The position numbers were made by a program, and so were the translations under genes. This document shows positions 45,401 through 56,742 of a DNA stretch of 64,000 nucleotides, piece by piece. Position 1 is the first letter of the stretch. Each line of letters opens with the position of its first letter. The notes below the pieces were generated by a model that made no database searches, was not told the DNA's origin, and saw only the letters and a list, made by a program, of their open reading frames with translations. Origin of the DNA: Lucinisca nassula (lineage: Eukaryota > Mollusca > Bivalvia > Lucinida > Lucinidae); contig OY757012.1 in assembly GCA_963580285.1 (NCBI GenBank), forward strand, positions 165,094,652 through 165,158,651, written 5' to 3'.

Positions 45401-47840
45401 AAATATATATAGTGTGCCCAGCGTGGAGAGAGGCCAACAATGGTCTTAAAGCTGTTCTGTTCCCAGCACAGAGCATGCGAGCAGTCTGGAAATATATACA
45501 GTGTGCCCAGCGTGGAGTGAGGCTTATAGTTGCATGCGAGCGCTCTGGAATTATATATGTGCCCAGCGTGGAGCGAGGTCAACAATGGTCTTATAGTTGT
45601 TCTGTTCCCAGCACAGAGCATGCGAGCACTCTAGAATTATATATAGTGTGTCCAGCGTGGAGCGAGGCCAATAATGGTCTTATACTTGTTCTGTTCCCAG
45701 CACAGAGCATGCGAGCACTCTGGAAATATATATAATGTGCCCAGCGTGGAGCGAGGCCGGCAATGGTTTATAGTTGTTCTATTCCAAGCACGAATCATTC
45801 GAGCACTTTGGAAATATATATAGTGTGCCCAGCGTGAAGCGAGGCCGGCAATGGTGTTATTGTTGTTCTGTTCCCAGCACAGAGCATGTGAACACTCTGG
45901 AAATATATATAGTATGCCCGGCTTGGAGCGAGGCCGGGAATGGTTTTATAGTTGTTCTGTTCCCAGCACAGAGCATGCCAGCACTCTGGAAATATATATA
46001 GTGTGCCCAGCGTGGAGTGGGGCCGGCAATGGTCTTATAGTTGTTCTGTTCCCAGCACAGACAATGCGAGCACTCTGGAAATATAGATATTGTGCCCAGC
46101 GTGGAGCGAGGCCAACAATTGTCTTATAGTGCTGTGTTTCCAGCACAGAGCATGCGAGCACTCTGGAAACATATGTAGTGTGCGTAGCATGGAGGGAGGC
46201 AAACAATGGTCTTGTAGTTGTTCTGTTCCCACCACAGAGCAAGCGAGCGCCCGTGAGATGTATATAGTGTGTCCAGCGTGGAGCGCGGCCAACAATGGTC
46301 TTATAGTTGTTCTGTTCCCAGCACAGGAGCAGCAGCACAGAGCATGCGAGCGCTCCGGAAATATATATATTGTGCCCAGCGCGGAGCGAGGCCAACAATG
46401 GTCTTATATTTGTTCTCTTCCCAGCACAGAGCATGCGAGCACTCTGGAAATATATATACTGTGCCCAGCGTGGAGCGAGGCCGGCAATGGCTTATAGTTG
46501 TTCTGCTCCAAGCACGGATCATTCATGCACTTTGGAAATATATATAGTGTGCCCAGCGTGTAGCGAGGCCGGCAATGGTCTAATGAAGTTCTGTTCCCAG
46601 CACAGAGCATGCGAGCACTCTGGAAATATATATAGTGTGTCCGGCGTGGAGCGAGGCCGGGAATAGTTTTATAGTCGTTCTTTTCCCAGCACAGAGCATG
46701 CCAGCACTCTGGAAATATATGTAGTGTGCCCAGCGTGGAGCGGGGTCGACAATGGTCTTATAGTTGTTCTGTTCCCAGCACAGACAATGCGAGCACTCTG
46801 GAAATATAGATAGTGTACCCAGTATGGAGCGAGGCCAACAATTGTCTTATAGTGTTGTGTTCCCAGCATAGATCATGCGAGCAGTCTGGAAATATATATG
46901 GTGTGCCCTGCATTGGGAGAGGTCAACAATGGTCTTATAGCTGTTCTGTTCCCAGTACAGAGCATGCGAGCACTCTGGAAATATATATAGTGTGCCCAGC
47001 GTGAAGCGAGGCCAACAATGGTCTTATAGTTGTTCTGTTCCCAGCAAAGAGCATGCGAGCACTCTGGAAATAAATATAGTGTGCCCAGCGTGGAGCGAGG
47101 CCGGCAATGGTCTTATAGTTGTTCAGTTCCCAGCAGAGAGCATGCGAGCACTCTGGAAATATATATAGTGTGCCCAGCGTGGAGCGAGGCCAACAATAGT
47201 CTTATAGTTGTTCTGTTCCCAGCACAGACCAAGCGAGCGCTCTGGAAATATATATTGTGTGCCCAGCGTGGAGCGAGGACAACAATGGTCTTACAGTTGT
47301 TCAGTTTCCAGCAGAGAGCATGCGAGCACTCTGGAAATATATATAGTGTGCCCAGCGTGTAGCGAGGCCAACAATGGTCTTATAGTTGTTCTGTTACCAG
47401 CACAGACCAAGCGAGCGCTCTGGGAATATATATTGTGTGCCCAGCGTGGAGCGAGGCCAATAATGGTCTTATAGTTGTTCTGTTCCCAGCACAGACCAAG
47501 CGAGCGCTCTGGAAATATATATTGTGTGCCCAGCGTGGAGCGAGGACAACAATGGTCTTATAGTTGTTCTGTTTCCAGCACAGAGCATGCGAGCACTCAC
47601 TCTGGTCATATATATAGTGTGCCCAGCGTGGAGTAAAGCCGCCAATGGTCTTATAGATGTTCTGTTCCCAGCACAGAGCATGCGAGCGCTCTGGAAATAT
47701 ATATAGTGTGCCCAGCGCGGAGCGAGCGCTCTGGAAATATATATAGTGTGCCCAGCGCGGAGCGAGGCCGGCCTGTTCCCAGCAGAGAGCATTCTAGCGC
47801 TCTGGAAATATATTTAGTGTGCCCAGCTCGGAGCGAGGCA
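39415..47840 (-). repeat. 89-bp satellite, array 5 (inverted, with higher-order structure)
   Basis: The largest array, about 95 units. Segments about 40,440-41,395 and 41,595-42,548 are almost identical at an offset of 1153 bp (13 units), and a third, internally deleted version starts near 43,720. Variant sets at 39,900-40,200, 42,966-43,321 and 44,829-45,145 repeat at offsets of about 3.1 and 1.86 kb. Variants with GGGGAGCGAGGTCGGCGATG and GCGAGGAGCGAGGCCGG are the reverse complements of variants in array 1. A G-run (about 42,575-42,592) interrupts one unit. Confidence 0.93.
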
Positions 47841-48259
47841 ATGGCAGGAATAGGTCCATTCCCGCTACATGTCCAGCATAGTTCAAAGAAACGTTCCAAT
47901 ACGACTTCTTACTTACACAGGGTTGAGCAGCTGCAGGAATAGGTCCATTGTCGCACCATGTTCAGCACAGATTAAGCAACAGTACCCCTACGACTGCCAA
48001 CGTACCCAGCGTGGAGCAACGACAGGAATAGGTCCGTTGTCGATCCATCAGTCCAGCACAGAGTTCAAGGAAACGTACCAATACGACTGATATTGTGCCC
48101 AGGGTTGAGCACCAGCAAGAATAGGTCGAAAGTCACTACATGTCCAGCACAGTTCAAGGAAACGCTCCAATTCGTCGCTAACGTTCCCAGGGTGGAGCAA
48201 CGGCATGAATAGGACCATTGTTGCTCCATGGCAAGCAGAGTTCAAGCAAATTTTCCAGT
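47841..48259 (-). repeat. Diverged about 90-bp units bordering array 5
   Basis: Units with CCCAGCGTGGAGCAACGACA, GGAATAGGTCCATTGTCG, CATGTCCAGCACAGTTCAAG and AAACGTACCAATACGACT, intermediate between the 89-bp satellite and the 35,546-36,990 subfamily. Confidence 0.8.
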
Positions 48260-49045
48260 ACATTAAAACCGACTTGAAATAAATTTAACTTCACGTGATT
48301 TGAAAACGGTTTACCTTAATGCATGTAAGACTTAAATTTAGTGTTGAGCTTTCCACAGTAACAAGAAAAAAAAACTAGCAGTTTGCGAAGGAAATAGATC
48401 AATATTTATATATCAGTCGTTATGTTTGTTTAAGTAAAGGTGGTGTCTCAAATTGATAAGTATTTATAATAAAATACGAAAAATAAAGTACCTTTAACGT
48501 TTAAAACAACATTTTTTTGTGAAATAAATTTACATTATCCTATTTTATTTAGATATTACAGAAAATCAAACGCTGAATGCGGCTATTATTAGCTGCACAT
48601 AATCCTCGCGAGAGGGTGCTGCAGGATATATAGATAGATAGATAGATAGATATTTAAAATTAAATAGCATTTTCTTGTGGTTCCAATTCTATGGTAATCT
48701 CCCTTGCGAAGCTATAAATACACCTGATAACGGCTTTAAAGTGCCAATCGCATTCCTATAAGTATAAAAGTCTACACCCACAACTTTAAGTTGTACGGTC
48801 ATAATTTGACTTCTACACAACGGGAGCTAAGAAAATGGCAATGACAAATAATTAATGCTTCTGTAGGTTTTCTTTGAATTCAAGGGACGAAAAGACCCTG
48901 TGAAAATTTGCTCCAATTTTAATGAACCGAGCAACCAGTCTAAGTATAGCTGCAACTGTAGGAAAAGAGTGTGCCCACGGTGGAGCAAACGTTCCCAGCG
49001 TGGAGGTGCCCAGCATGGAGCGCCGTCATTACACCCTGCAGGATT
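48260..49045 (-). repeat. Module T, second inverted copy
   Basis: Reading minus: GCTCCATGCTGGGCACCTCC, ACGCTGGGAACGTTTGCTCC, CTACAGTTGCAGCTATAC, TCCCGTTGTGTAGAAGTC, GCAAGGGAGATTACCATAG, then an AT-rich end. It carries a GATA microsatellite at 48,629-48,651. There are no coding frames. Confidence 0.8.
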
Positions 49046-49540
49046 ATCCACAATCTGCGATTAGACTTTTGTTTAAAATGAATACTCAGTGTATCTCAAA
49101 TCGACACATAAAACTAGAATTGTGAATAGGACGCAGATGCCCCCGTCCAGGGACCATCCTCGCCAAGAAAAAAGGCATGTTACCTAAAAAAAAATAATAA
49201 AATAACAGACCGCATTGCTCGGCTTGAAAACTGTCCTTGAGAACACCTCGGCCTAGGTGTGGGTAATGTCGTTTAAATCTTGGAAAAATTGTGTATCATC
49301 ATCCAGATATGAACCAAATCCATAAAAAAAAAAATACTAAGTATGTGACATTGATCTTGAGTTTGGATTTTACGGCCCTTTCAAGATTAATTATTTTATT
49401 TCGAGTCGATAATTAATCAGATGTGGACAAAAACAAAACGGAGTGGCCGGAGAAACGACCTGTATCTTTCGTCATACCAAATACGAACTAAATCCATTAA
49501 ATTGGTTGGGCAAATTAAGCTCTTATTAAAAAACGTTCCG
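49046..49540. other. Spacer without a recognised gene
   Basis: AT-rich sequence with poly-A tracts and no supported exon, RNA or repeat structure. It leads into the GACCTTGACC-type repeat. Confidence 0.5.
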
Positions 49541-49885
49541 AGTCTGTGACCTTGACCTTAAGGTCATGGGCATGGGCGCAATTATGTTGAAAATTATGAG
49601 TCCGTGACCTTGACATTGAGGTCATGGGCATTGGTGCGGGTTTGTTGAATAAACTTTAAATGTGCATTTATCATCGTACCAAATATGAATCAAATCCATT
49701 ATATGATTGTAAAAAATATGAGCTCTTCAATAATTTCAACATTTTAAGTTTTGTAAGTCCATGACTTGACCTAGAGGTCATAGGTAAGGGCCAGTGTATT
49801 GCTGAATAAACCTTTTGACCCATACAAATCATCACAATTCCAACATATGGTCTGGAAAATATGAGCTCTAAAAAGTATAGGTTCT
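49541..49885 (+). repeat. GTGACCTTGACCTTAAGGTCATGGG repeat, about 3 diverged copies
   Basis: GTGACCTTGACCTTAAGGTC at 49,549, GTGACCTTGACATTGAGGTC near 49,603 and CATGACTTGACCTAGAGGTC near 49,762. Each is partly palindromic and followed by ATGGGCATGG-type text. It is another member of the half-site-rich repeat class. Confidence 0.6.
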
Positions 49886-50030
49886 TCTTGGTACAATGGC
49901 TTAACTCGCGGTTACAGGATCACGTACGTACATGTGCGTACGCTCGTATGTACGAAAACATTTAATGTCGACGGCGGCTGGAGAGAGTCATGGTCTTGCG
50001 TGCTGTCATTTCGTCTATGTGCAGGCGATT

Positions 50031-50306
50031 GTATAATTGTGTATACATGTAGCTATGTTGTGCGGACAAGATATTATCTTGTGCGGACAAGATAATATCT
50101 TGTTCGCACAACTTAATATATTGTGCGCACAAGATAATATGTTGTGCGAACAAGATATTATGCTGTCCGCACAAGATAATATCTTCTGCGAAAAAGATAA
50201 TATCTTGTGCGGACAAGATAATATCTTGTCCGCACAAGATAACATCTTGTCCGCACAAGATAATATCTTGTCCGCACAACATAGCTACATGTATACACAA
50301 TTATAC
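50031..50306. mobile_element. Palindromic element with internal 21-bp repeats
   Basis: Outer arms TATAATTGTGTATACATGTA and its complement TACATGTATACACAATTATA enclose about ten units of AAGATAATATCTTGTCCGCAC, itself partly self-complementary, in both orientations. The whole 276-bp block can fold back on itself. A further partial unit follows to about 50,365. Frames here only translate the repeat. Confidence 0.75.
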
Positions 50307-50532
50307 AAATATATTATCTTGATAATATCTTGTCCGCTCAAGATATTATCTTGTTCGCACAACATAATAAAAAACAAAAATCATGTCCCTTCCCGGGTTC
50401 CATACTTCCCGGGTTCCGTACACATGTTATCTAATATATTAAATTCAACAATACACGTGGTGCACTCATGCTGAAGACCAAACCCCACCCCTACATTTAC
50501 TGACAATCACGCTTGTAAAAGGTTCATTATAT

Positions 50533-50835
50533 CGGCCCCCGCCCATCGGGGCTTTTAGAAATATATGGGCTGCATGATGCTTCCACGCAGAGCTGAAACC
50601 GACCTGCACACGAGTACTGGTAACCCGCTTAGAGGATCTAAGTCTGCCCTGTCAAAGTGTTGCGAGTCGGCCCGTCTATGCTTATAAACCCTACTGGTTT
50701 CATTGAGCGACAGGGCTTGAGATGTCATTTCATCTTAATGTCGGGTAAAAGTCACACATAATTGGAAGCAACGTCTCCAAAATGACACATACAGTGTTGA
50801 AGGGCCGCTAAACCTCAAATGAAACAAACAAAAAG
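50533..50835 (+). mobile_element. SINE-3, best full-length copy
   Basis: GGCCCCCGCCCATCGGGGC, GAAATATATGGGCTGCATGA, TGCTTCCACGCAGAGCTG, AACCCGCTTAGAGGATCTAA, GTCTGCCCTG, GATGTCATTTCATCTTAATG, TCGGGTAAAAGTCACACATA, AAGCAACGTCTCCAAAATGA, and tail CGCTAAACCTCAAATGAAAC. No Pol III A/B boxes are recognised at the head. It lies just left of the foldback element. Confidence 0.8.
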
Positions 50836-51610
50836 GTTCATTGTGACTACGTTAAATCAACCACTGTCGGGAAACAAACTCCGTGGTAGCTATCATTTGT
50901 GCTTACGTCACACGTTAGGAAGTTTGTTCGGGTACGATTTATGTTCGGAAAACAGGTATTTCCATTTCTTTCTTCAACACCTTCCATTGGAGAAATTTGA
51001 CACGTAGCGCAGTAGGTGGCGCATAAATTCCCATTTCTTTGGCTATTTTAATTATCTGTGTCCTTACCATGGTTACCGAGAACACTGGGGACAAAACTCC
51101 GAAAAACTGACTGTTAGCGAACACGGAAAGTTCAAGAAAATCCTCTTTTTTTCATAGCCCACAGAAAAGACGGTCTGATAACAGGTTCGCGTTGAAACAC
51201 CTTCGTCACTTACCTACACCCATCCCTTTGACAGCAGCAGAAAATCCCTCGTCGAAGTGTTGGAAGAGAAAAAAAGTAATAAAATAATAGCGTGCACGGA
51301 CTTCGACCACGAGCAAAGTGAGATAGCTTCCACGTACGATCTTTCCCGAAGGGTTTTGCAGATTTACAAACACGCTTGATATGCATATTTTCTCTCTTTT
51401 TAGCTACACGGAGTTCGTTTTCTCAATGGGATAAACTTGTTTATATATATCCAAAATTAGAGAAAATTATTTAACAAAAACAAGGTTTCATTTTGTTTCT
51501 CTAAACGAAGATTTGTATCGTGTTAGTCGATTTCTAGTTCAATGAGCAAAGCGACTCGCCATTTATTCGGTGTGGTTCAGCGATGTTCCATTTGATTCTA
51601 CGAAGAGCGG

Positions 51611-51841
51611 TTTGTTTGTATTGGAGTTTGACGGCCCGTTCAACCCTATTTTAGGTCATTTTTGAGCCGGTCAGTTTACTCCATCCGCACTTTTCCTAGG
51701 CAGACATATACGTAAGCGGTTAACCGGTGCAGTGCACATTCTTTCGCCAGAAACTGACAACTGCCCTTCTTGAAACAGCGGCCGGAAGAGAATGACGGAA
51801 GAAAAGATTTCATAATCAATCCACCAAAGAATGTTGTTGAC
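51611..51841 (-). mobile_element. SINE-1 3' part in the left arm
   Basis: Minus strand: TTTGGTGGATTGATTATGAA, TTAACCGCTTACGTATATG, CTGCCTAGGAAAAGTGCGG, CTCAAAAATGACCTAAAAT and GGGCCGTCAAACTCCAATAC. It is the arm-mate of 57,211-57,443. The tRNA-like head is replaced by other sequence. Confidence 0.75.
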
Positions 51842-52416
51842 TACGAAGAGTGACCTTCGAAAAATGAGAAGAGGGTCAGTATTTAAATCTACAATAGGTC
51901 TACAATAAAAGCGAGTGTATTTCAATCTGTCGACGCATTTTCGTTTGGTTTCCTTGGACTTGTACGACCCAGTCAACACTAAGTTATATCGAGCAAGACA
52001 GTTTAATTAACCACATTTTATCTTCACTGCAGCTGCTGAACATGTGCCATATGGCGGCTGTAAAAAGTCAACCCGTACATCATCCTAGTGCAGATTATAT
52101 TTTCTCGTCTTTTAGGACAGTTGAGTTCATTTAGAGAACTCATTTATCTTCACTGCAGCTGCTGTTATGCCCTGCGTCGGCCGTACAAAGTCTCCCCGTA
52201 AATCATAATAGTGCAGATTATATTTTCTCATTGAGTTCATTTAGAATAATATTGAAAATAGAGTTCTGCTTAAGCCGGTGCTAGAGGGCGTGGCCGTTGT
52301 TGCACATTTCAGCACTGGTCATGAACAGACTCAATTAAACCAGTCTGCTATTTTCGTTTATTTGGTGTATTCTTTGCGTCCAAAGAATCTAACTATTCAG
52401 AATTTATTTATTTATA

Positions 52417-53709
52417 CGAGAGTAGGCTGAACATTTCTGAGCCTGACCAAGATCCAATGGTTTGTTCATGCTGAAAGTGCCTTATTTTTCAACATAGTCT
52501 CCCTTCCTGTCTACACACTTCCTCCAGCGAAGCTGGAGTCCTTGGACCCCAGTGGTATAGAAGGACTCATCTTGATCCCTGAAAAACTCCTCCACAGCAG
52601 CTATCCCCTCCTCGTCTGACCGATAATGCTGCCCAACCAAGTGTTTTTCATGTTCGGAAACAGGAAATAATCTGATGGAGCTAGATCAGGTGAATACGGA
52701 GGGTGATCGACAAGTGTGAAGCCACAGTCATGCACAGCAGCCATTGCGACAACCTATTTATGAGCTGGCGCATTGTCCTGATGGAACAAGACCCTTTTGT
52801 CAATTTTCCGGGTCGTTTAGCCTTAATTGCTTTTCGCAGTTGTTTTAGCAGATCTGCATAATACTTCCCATTAATTGTTCTGCCCTTTTGAAGGTAATCT
52901 ATGAAAATTATACCCTTGGCATCCCAGAACACTGATGCCATCACCTTCCCTGCAGAGGAGACGACCTTTGCCTTCTTTGGAGGGGGTGAGCCAGGGTGCT
53001 TCCATTGAATGGATTGTCCTTTGGTCTCTGGATCAAAGTGATGAATCCAACACTAATCCTGAGTGACAAAACGGTCAAGAAAACCATCTTGGTCTGCTTC
53101 AAAAATAGCCAAGTTGGCTTGTGACAGGTTCAGTCTGGTCAATTTTTGGTCAGGCGTCAAAAGCCGTGGCACCCATCTGGCAGAAACCTTCGACATTCCT
53201 AATTCACTGTGTAGAATGTTCTCTACTCGTTCACGGGAGATGCCAACAGTGTTAGCTAACTGATTCACAGTTAAACGCCTGTCATCCATCACGGCCCTGT
53301 GCACTTGGCTGATGGTTTCCTCAGGTGTTGCCGTTGTGGATCGTTCACACCGGTCATCATCTTCAAGGCTGTCCTTGCCCATCTTAAAATTTGCTGCCCA
53401 CCTTTTCACGGTTGCATACGAAGGAGCATCATCCCCTAATGTAGCAACCATATCGGCATGAATGTCCTTAGGAGCTAACCCCTTTTTATGGAGGTACTTG
53501 ATGAGACCACGATGCCAGATTTTGTCCATTTTCTCAAAAACGTGTTAGTATCAATTTTCAAAGTCTAGAATTTCTACGTTATTGCTGGTAACCTGGAACT
53601 CATTTGAGTCAAATCAAGTAATAAAGGTGAGCATTTTATGAATACAAAATTTCATGGCTGTTCGATGCCTGCGTCTTGGTCAGGCTCAGAACTTTTCAGC
53701 CTACCCTCG
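52417..53709 (-). mobile_element. mariner DNA transposon, inactivated
   Basis: 1293 bp between TA duplications at 52,415-52,416 and 53,710-53,711. Inverted ends are CGAGAGTAGGCTGAACATTT and, reversed, CGAGGGTAGGCTGAAAAGTT, continuing into CTGAGCCTGACCAAGA, about 35 bp in all. The right foldback arm (near 56,240) keeps the empty site, where TTTATTCATAGGTAGTC lacks the insert. The transposase inside is on the minus strand and broken. Confidence 0.93.
52480..53529 (-). pseudogene. mariner transposase (DD34D), disabled
   Basis: From ATG 53,529 the N-terminus reads as a paired HTH domain (GLIKYLHKKG, GDDAPSYATVKRW, LTVNQLANTVGIS), then WVPRLLTPDQK. An in-frame TAG at 53,050-53,052 stands where HFDPETK-type sequence follows, then the first catalytic Asp in VFWDAKG. 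A frameshift near 52,800 leads to another frame with the second Asp (HQDNAPAH), an in-frame stop, and the third Asp in SPDLAPSDY, 34 residues on. A further stop lies near the C-terminus. The order and spacing are those of mariner transposases, but this copy cannot make one. Confidence 0.92.
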
Positions 53710-53739
53710 TAGGTAGTCAACCAGAACTGTGGAAATTAT

Positions 53740-53870
53740 TTTGCCATAGGCTGACACCTGCCTTTCTTGAATCAGCAGAAGAGAGAGAGAATTACCGAAG
53801 AAAAGATTTCAATGTTGCCGAACAGGCGGGGATCGATCATCAGTCAGACACGTTTTCGATAATTTTCTGA
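53740..53870 (-). mobile_element. SINE-1 5' half in the left arm
   Basis: Minus strand: GTGTCTGACTGATGATCGAT, CCCCGCCTGTTCGGCAACAT, GAAATCTTTTCTTCGG. It is the relic of the tRNA-like head and body; the matching copy in the right arm is 56,090-56,220. Confidence 0.6.
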
Positions 53871-53923
53871 AAAAGGGGTAGTCCTTTGGAACTGAAAACT
53901 ATGGGGTGTTCAAGATTTTTCTT

Positions 53924-53968
53924 GGCCCGACTAGCTTGTTTCGGCCATCGAGGCCTCATCAGTGACCC
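53924..53968 (-). ncRNA. Hammerhead ribozyme-like fold in the left arm
   Basis: On the minus strand CTGATGA and CGAAAC flank a GGCC/GGCC stem II with loop TCGAT, and the cleavage triplet GTC precedes GGGCC. Stem III is very short, and stem I has a mismatch next to the core (A opposite G), so activity is doubtful. The core nucleotides are complete. Confidence 0.6.
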
Positions 53969-54449
53969 TCAATTGTTCCCTATTAAATCCCGCAGTCCAA
54001 TAAATGATTCCAAAGGACAAGAAAATATAACCCACTAAGGTCATTACCTGATTTACCTGCATATGCGACAACATAAAGGCCCGGTCTATGTGCAAAATTT
54101 GTAAAGTAGTCTGTATGTGCTCATATTCATATCAGGAAGAAATGAGCTGATCCACACAAAAAGCGATTTTTGCAAAATTCATGCATGCATGTTTACTTTT
54201 ATGCGGATCGGTTCCAATGCGTGGAAGCATAATGCAGCCAATCTATTTCTTCAAGCCCCGATGGACGGGGCCGAGCCATCTTAGATATCGGAACGCAACG
54301 ATTTAAACAATTTGGAATCAACATGACGCCCGAATGCCCTCACCAAATTTCACCTGCATCTAACATGGTTCTGGACATGTCGAAATTGTGAATTTTACAA
54401 CAGACGGGCTAACCTGCAGACGATAGACGGAAAGCGGACAGCAAACTAC

Positions 54450-55490
54450 GAAGTAGTTCGATCAGGTACCGTGGTTAACCATGGTTAACAGTGGTTAACC
54501 AAAGTGTGATCGAACTCAGTCTGGTAGCGGTCTGGTATAATGGCGGGAAAGTCTTGACGTCACTCTGGTCGAACCAGACCAAAGCGTGGGTTTCTCTGGT
54601 AGATACGTCACACCATACGTAACAAAGATGGCGGCGAAAGGGCGAACACTAATGACCGCGTATCGTCCGGGAAATGGTTGGTATTTTGTCCTGGAAATGT
54701 GGGTAGTGGTGCGTTATCCCTAATATCTCCTCTTCGGGTGGTTAGAAATTAATGAAATTAGTATCAAATAAAATTTTATGCTCCATTCTAAAATATTATC
54801 AAAAATTATTTTTCATTTTTAAAATTTTAAGGGTCCATTTCTGAAGTTAATTTGTCCGGGAAATTTCCGGACAAATTAACTTAAAAAATTGACCCCTATT
54901 TTTTTTTTTTTTTTTTTTTACAGTGACGACGGGGACGTCATAACTCAAATCAAACAAACAAAATCTAAGATGCACATGGTGGCCATCTTGAAATTCATCA
55001 AACGACCTCCCAGACTGCAGGCATGAGCGAATATCGATGCCACACGTTTGACAAGGCCTTCGTGTGTCATTAGCATAAGGAGATAGTGGGTACATCATCT
55101 GTATGACGCCTGAATGATATGGCTCCTTTCATGGTCACTTAGACCTGAACGGCTCCGAAAAAAAAAATTACCACAATAACGACACACTGCTGGCTGGTGT
55201 TCCATGGCTGCAATAAATAATTTTACAGGTAAAATGGCAAATAAATATATGCTGATTATATATTACTAGCAGCAATAATGATTAATACATGCATTTTGTT
55301 TATGGAAATCCATGTTCGTGGAAGCTAACATTTTTGCACTCGTCCATGGAAGCTAACATTCTTAATCATATCCGTGGAAGCTATCATTTCCAATCCGTGT
55401 CCGTGGAACCTAACATTTAAGACTCGTGCGCATGTAGGCTATTTTTATTTTCTGTTTGTTGCACATCTGGAGCATCGGTAGCATTATGCC
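54450..55490. other. Spacer of the foldback element
   Basis: Contains GTGGTTAACCATGGTTAACA repeats near 54,480, a CRE octamer at 54,555-54,562, and an AAGATGGCGGCG start-like site at 54,625. There is a perfect hairpin AAGTTAATTTGTCCGG / complement at 54,844-54,882, a SINE-3 tail at about 54,918-54,965, and four about 33-bp repeats of TCCGTGGAAGCTAACATT at 55,316-55,420. The only possible coding remnant is the zinc-finger piece at 55,095-55,205. Confidence 0.55.
55095..55205 (-). pseudogene. C2H2 zinc-finger-like fragment
   Basis: A 36-codon frame from ATG 55,205 contains CRYCGNFFFRSRSGLSDHER followed by SH, a C-x2-C...H-x3-H zinc-finger pattern with one residue too many between the second Cys and first His. 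The extra residue falls in a T-run, where slippage is likely. It ends at TGA. A different frame just downstream (54,847-55,098) has RPCQTCGIDIRSC, perhaps the same gene after a frameshift. It could be a transposon-borne finger; this is weak evidence. Confidence 0.3.
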
Positions 55491-55981
55491 GTGGTTTGCT
55501 GTCCGTTTTCCGTCTATCGTCTGCACTTAAGCCCGTCTGTTGTAAAATTCACAATTTCGACATGTCCAGAACCATGTTAGATGCAGGTGAAATTTGGTGT
55601 GGGCATTCGGGCGACATGTAGATTCCAAATTGATTAAATCGTTACGTTCTGATATCTAAAATGGCTCGGCCCCGTCCATCGGGACTTGAAGAAATAGATG
55701 GGCTGCATTATGCTTCCACGCAGAGGTGAAACCGACCCGCATACAAGTAAACATACATGTATGAATTTTGCAAAAATCCCTTTTTGTGTGTGTGGATCAG
55801 CTCTTTTTTTCTGATATGAATTTGAGCATATACTGACTACTTTACACATTTTGCACATAGACCGGGCCTTTATGTTCTCACATATGCAGATAAATCAGGT
55901 AATGGTCTCAGTGGGTTATATATGTTTACTAGTCCTTTGTAATCATTTATTGGACTGCGGGATTTAATAGGGAACAGTTGA

Positions 55982-56024
55982 GGATTACTCATGAGGCCTG
56001 GTCGGTCGAAATAAGCTAGTCGGG
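55982..56024 (+). ncRNA. Degenerate hammerhead relic in the right arm
   Basis: Arm-mate of the fold at 53,924-53,968. The core reads CTCATGAG in place of CTGATGAG and CGAAAT in place of CGAAAC, and stem II is broken. AAGCTAGTCGGGCC is conserved. Predicted inactive. Confidence 0.55.
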
Positions 56025-56304
56025 CCCAGAAAAAGCGTGCACATCCCATAGTTTTCAGTTCCAAAGGACTACCCTTTTTCAGAAATTTATCGAAAACGTG
56101 TCTGACTGATGATCGATCCCCGCCTGTTCGGCAACATTGAAATCTTTTCTTCGGTAACTCTCTCTCTCTCTTCTGTGGATTCAAGAAAGGCAGGTGTCAG
56201 CCTCTGGCAAAATAAGTTCCACAGTTCTGGTTGACTACCTATGAATAAATAAATTCTGAATAGTTAGATCCTTTGGACGCAAAGAATACACCAAATAAAC
56301 GAAA

Positions 56305-56742
56305 ATAGCAGACATGTTTTCATTGCTCGTAAAGGAACTCATTTTTGATTTTTATTTGCCTTCACTGCAGCTGGTGTTGTGTCGTGTGGCGGCCGTAAAA
56401 CGTCTCCCCGTACATCAACCATACTGCAGTTTATATTTTATTTTTGGTACTTTGAGATCAGAGTGAATATTGTGAGAAATCAGAAATAAATTATATGTTT
56501 AGACTCATATTCTAGACAGGTTTTTAATTATTTGGACCACATTTTGATTTATATCAGACTTTGAATCGACTGCCTATTCGAAATTCGCAAAATTGCAGTA
56601 TGTTTCCTCTGGCTTTCTTTGCCGGATCATTACAGGGTCACTGATGAGGCTTTATTAGCCGAAACTATACGTAGTATGAACCATCTTCTTTCTTACGCAT
56701 GTTTTCATTGCTCTTAAAGGAACTCATTTTTGATTTTTATTT
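56305..56742 (+). mobile_element. Retrozyme-like repeat (copy 2) with flanking direct repeats
   Basis: Inserted in the right arm relative to the left. CATGTTTTCATTGCTCGTAA followed by GGAACTCATTTTTGATTTTT occurs at 56,310 and again at 56,698, so the insert is one monomer plus part of a second, about 388 bp apart. Inside are TTTAGACTCATATTCTAGAC and an intact-core hammerhead at 56,635-56,682. The order matches copy 1 at 4796-5075. A partial tandem dimer is the form expected when a circular or multimeric RNA is reverse-transcribed. Confidence 0.7.
56635..56682 (+). ncRNA. Type I hammerhead ribozyme, second copy
   Basis: CTGATGA 56,641-56,647; stem II GGCT/AGCC; GAAA 56,661-56,664; stem III ACTA/TAGT with loop TACG, one pair longer than copy 1; cleavage triplet GTA with the cut predicted after 56,676. 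Stem I pairs GGGTCA with TGAACC, with one mismatch. Confidence 0.8.

Noticed and set aside
50037..50474. Frames such as CGQDIILCGQDVILCGQD on both strands
   Set aside because: They are translations of the 21-bp self-complementary repeat in the palindromic element.
54627..54722. ATGGCGGCGAAAGGG frame of 31 codons with a CRE upstream
   Set aside because: Promoter-like look, but it ends in a stop without a convincing donor and lies in the spacer of a transposon; not called as a gene.
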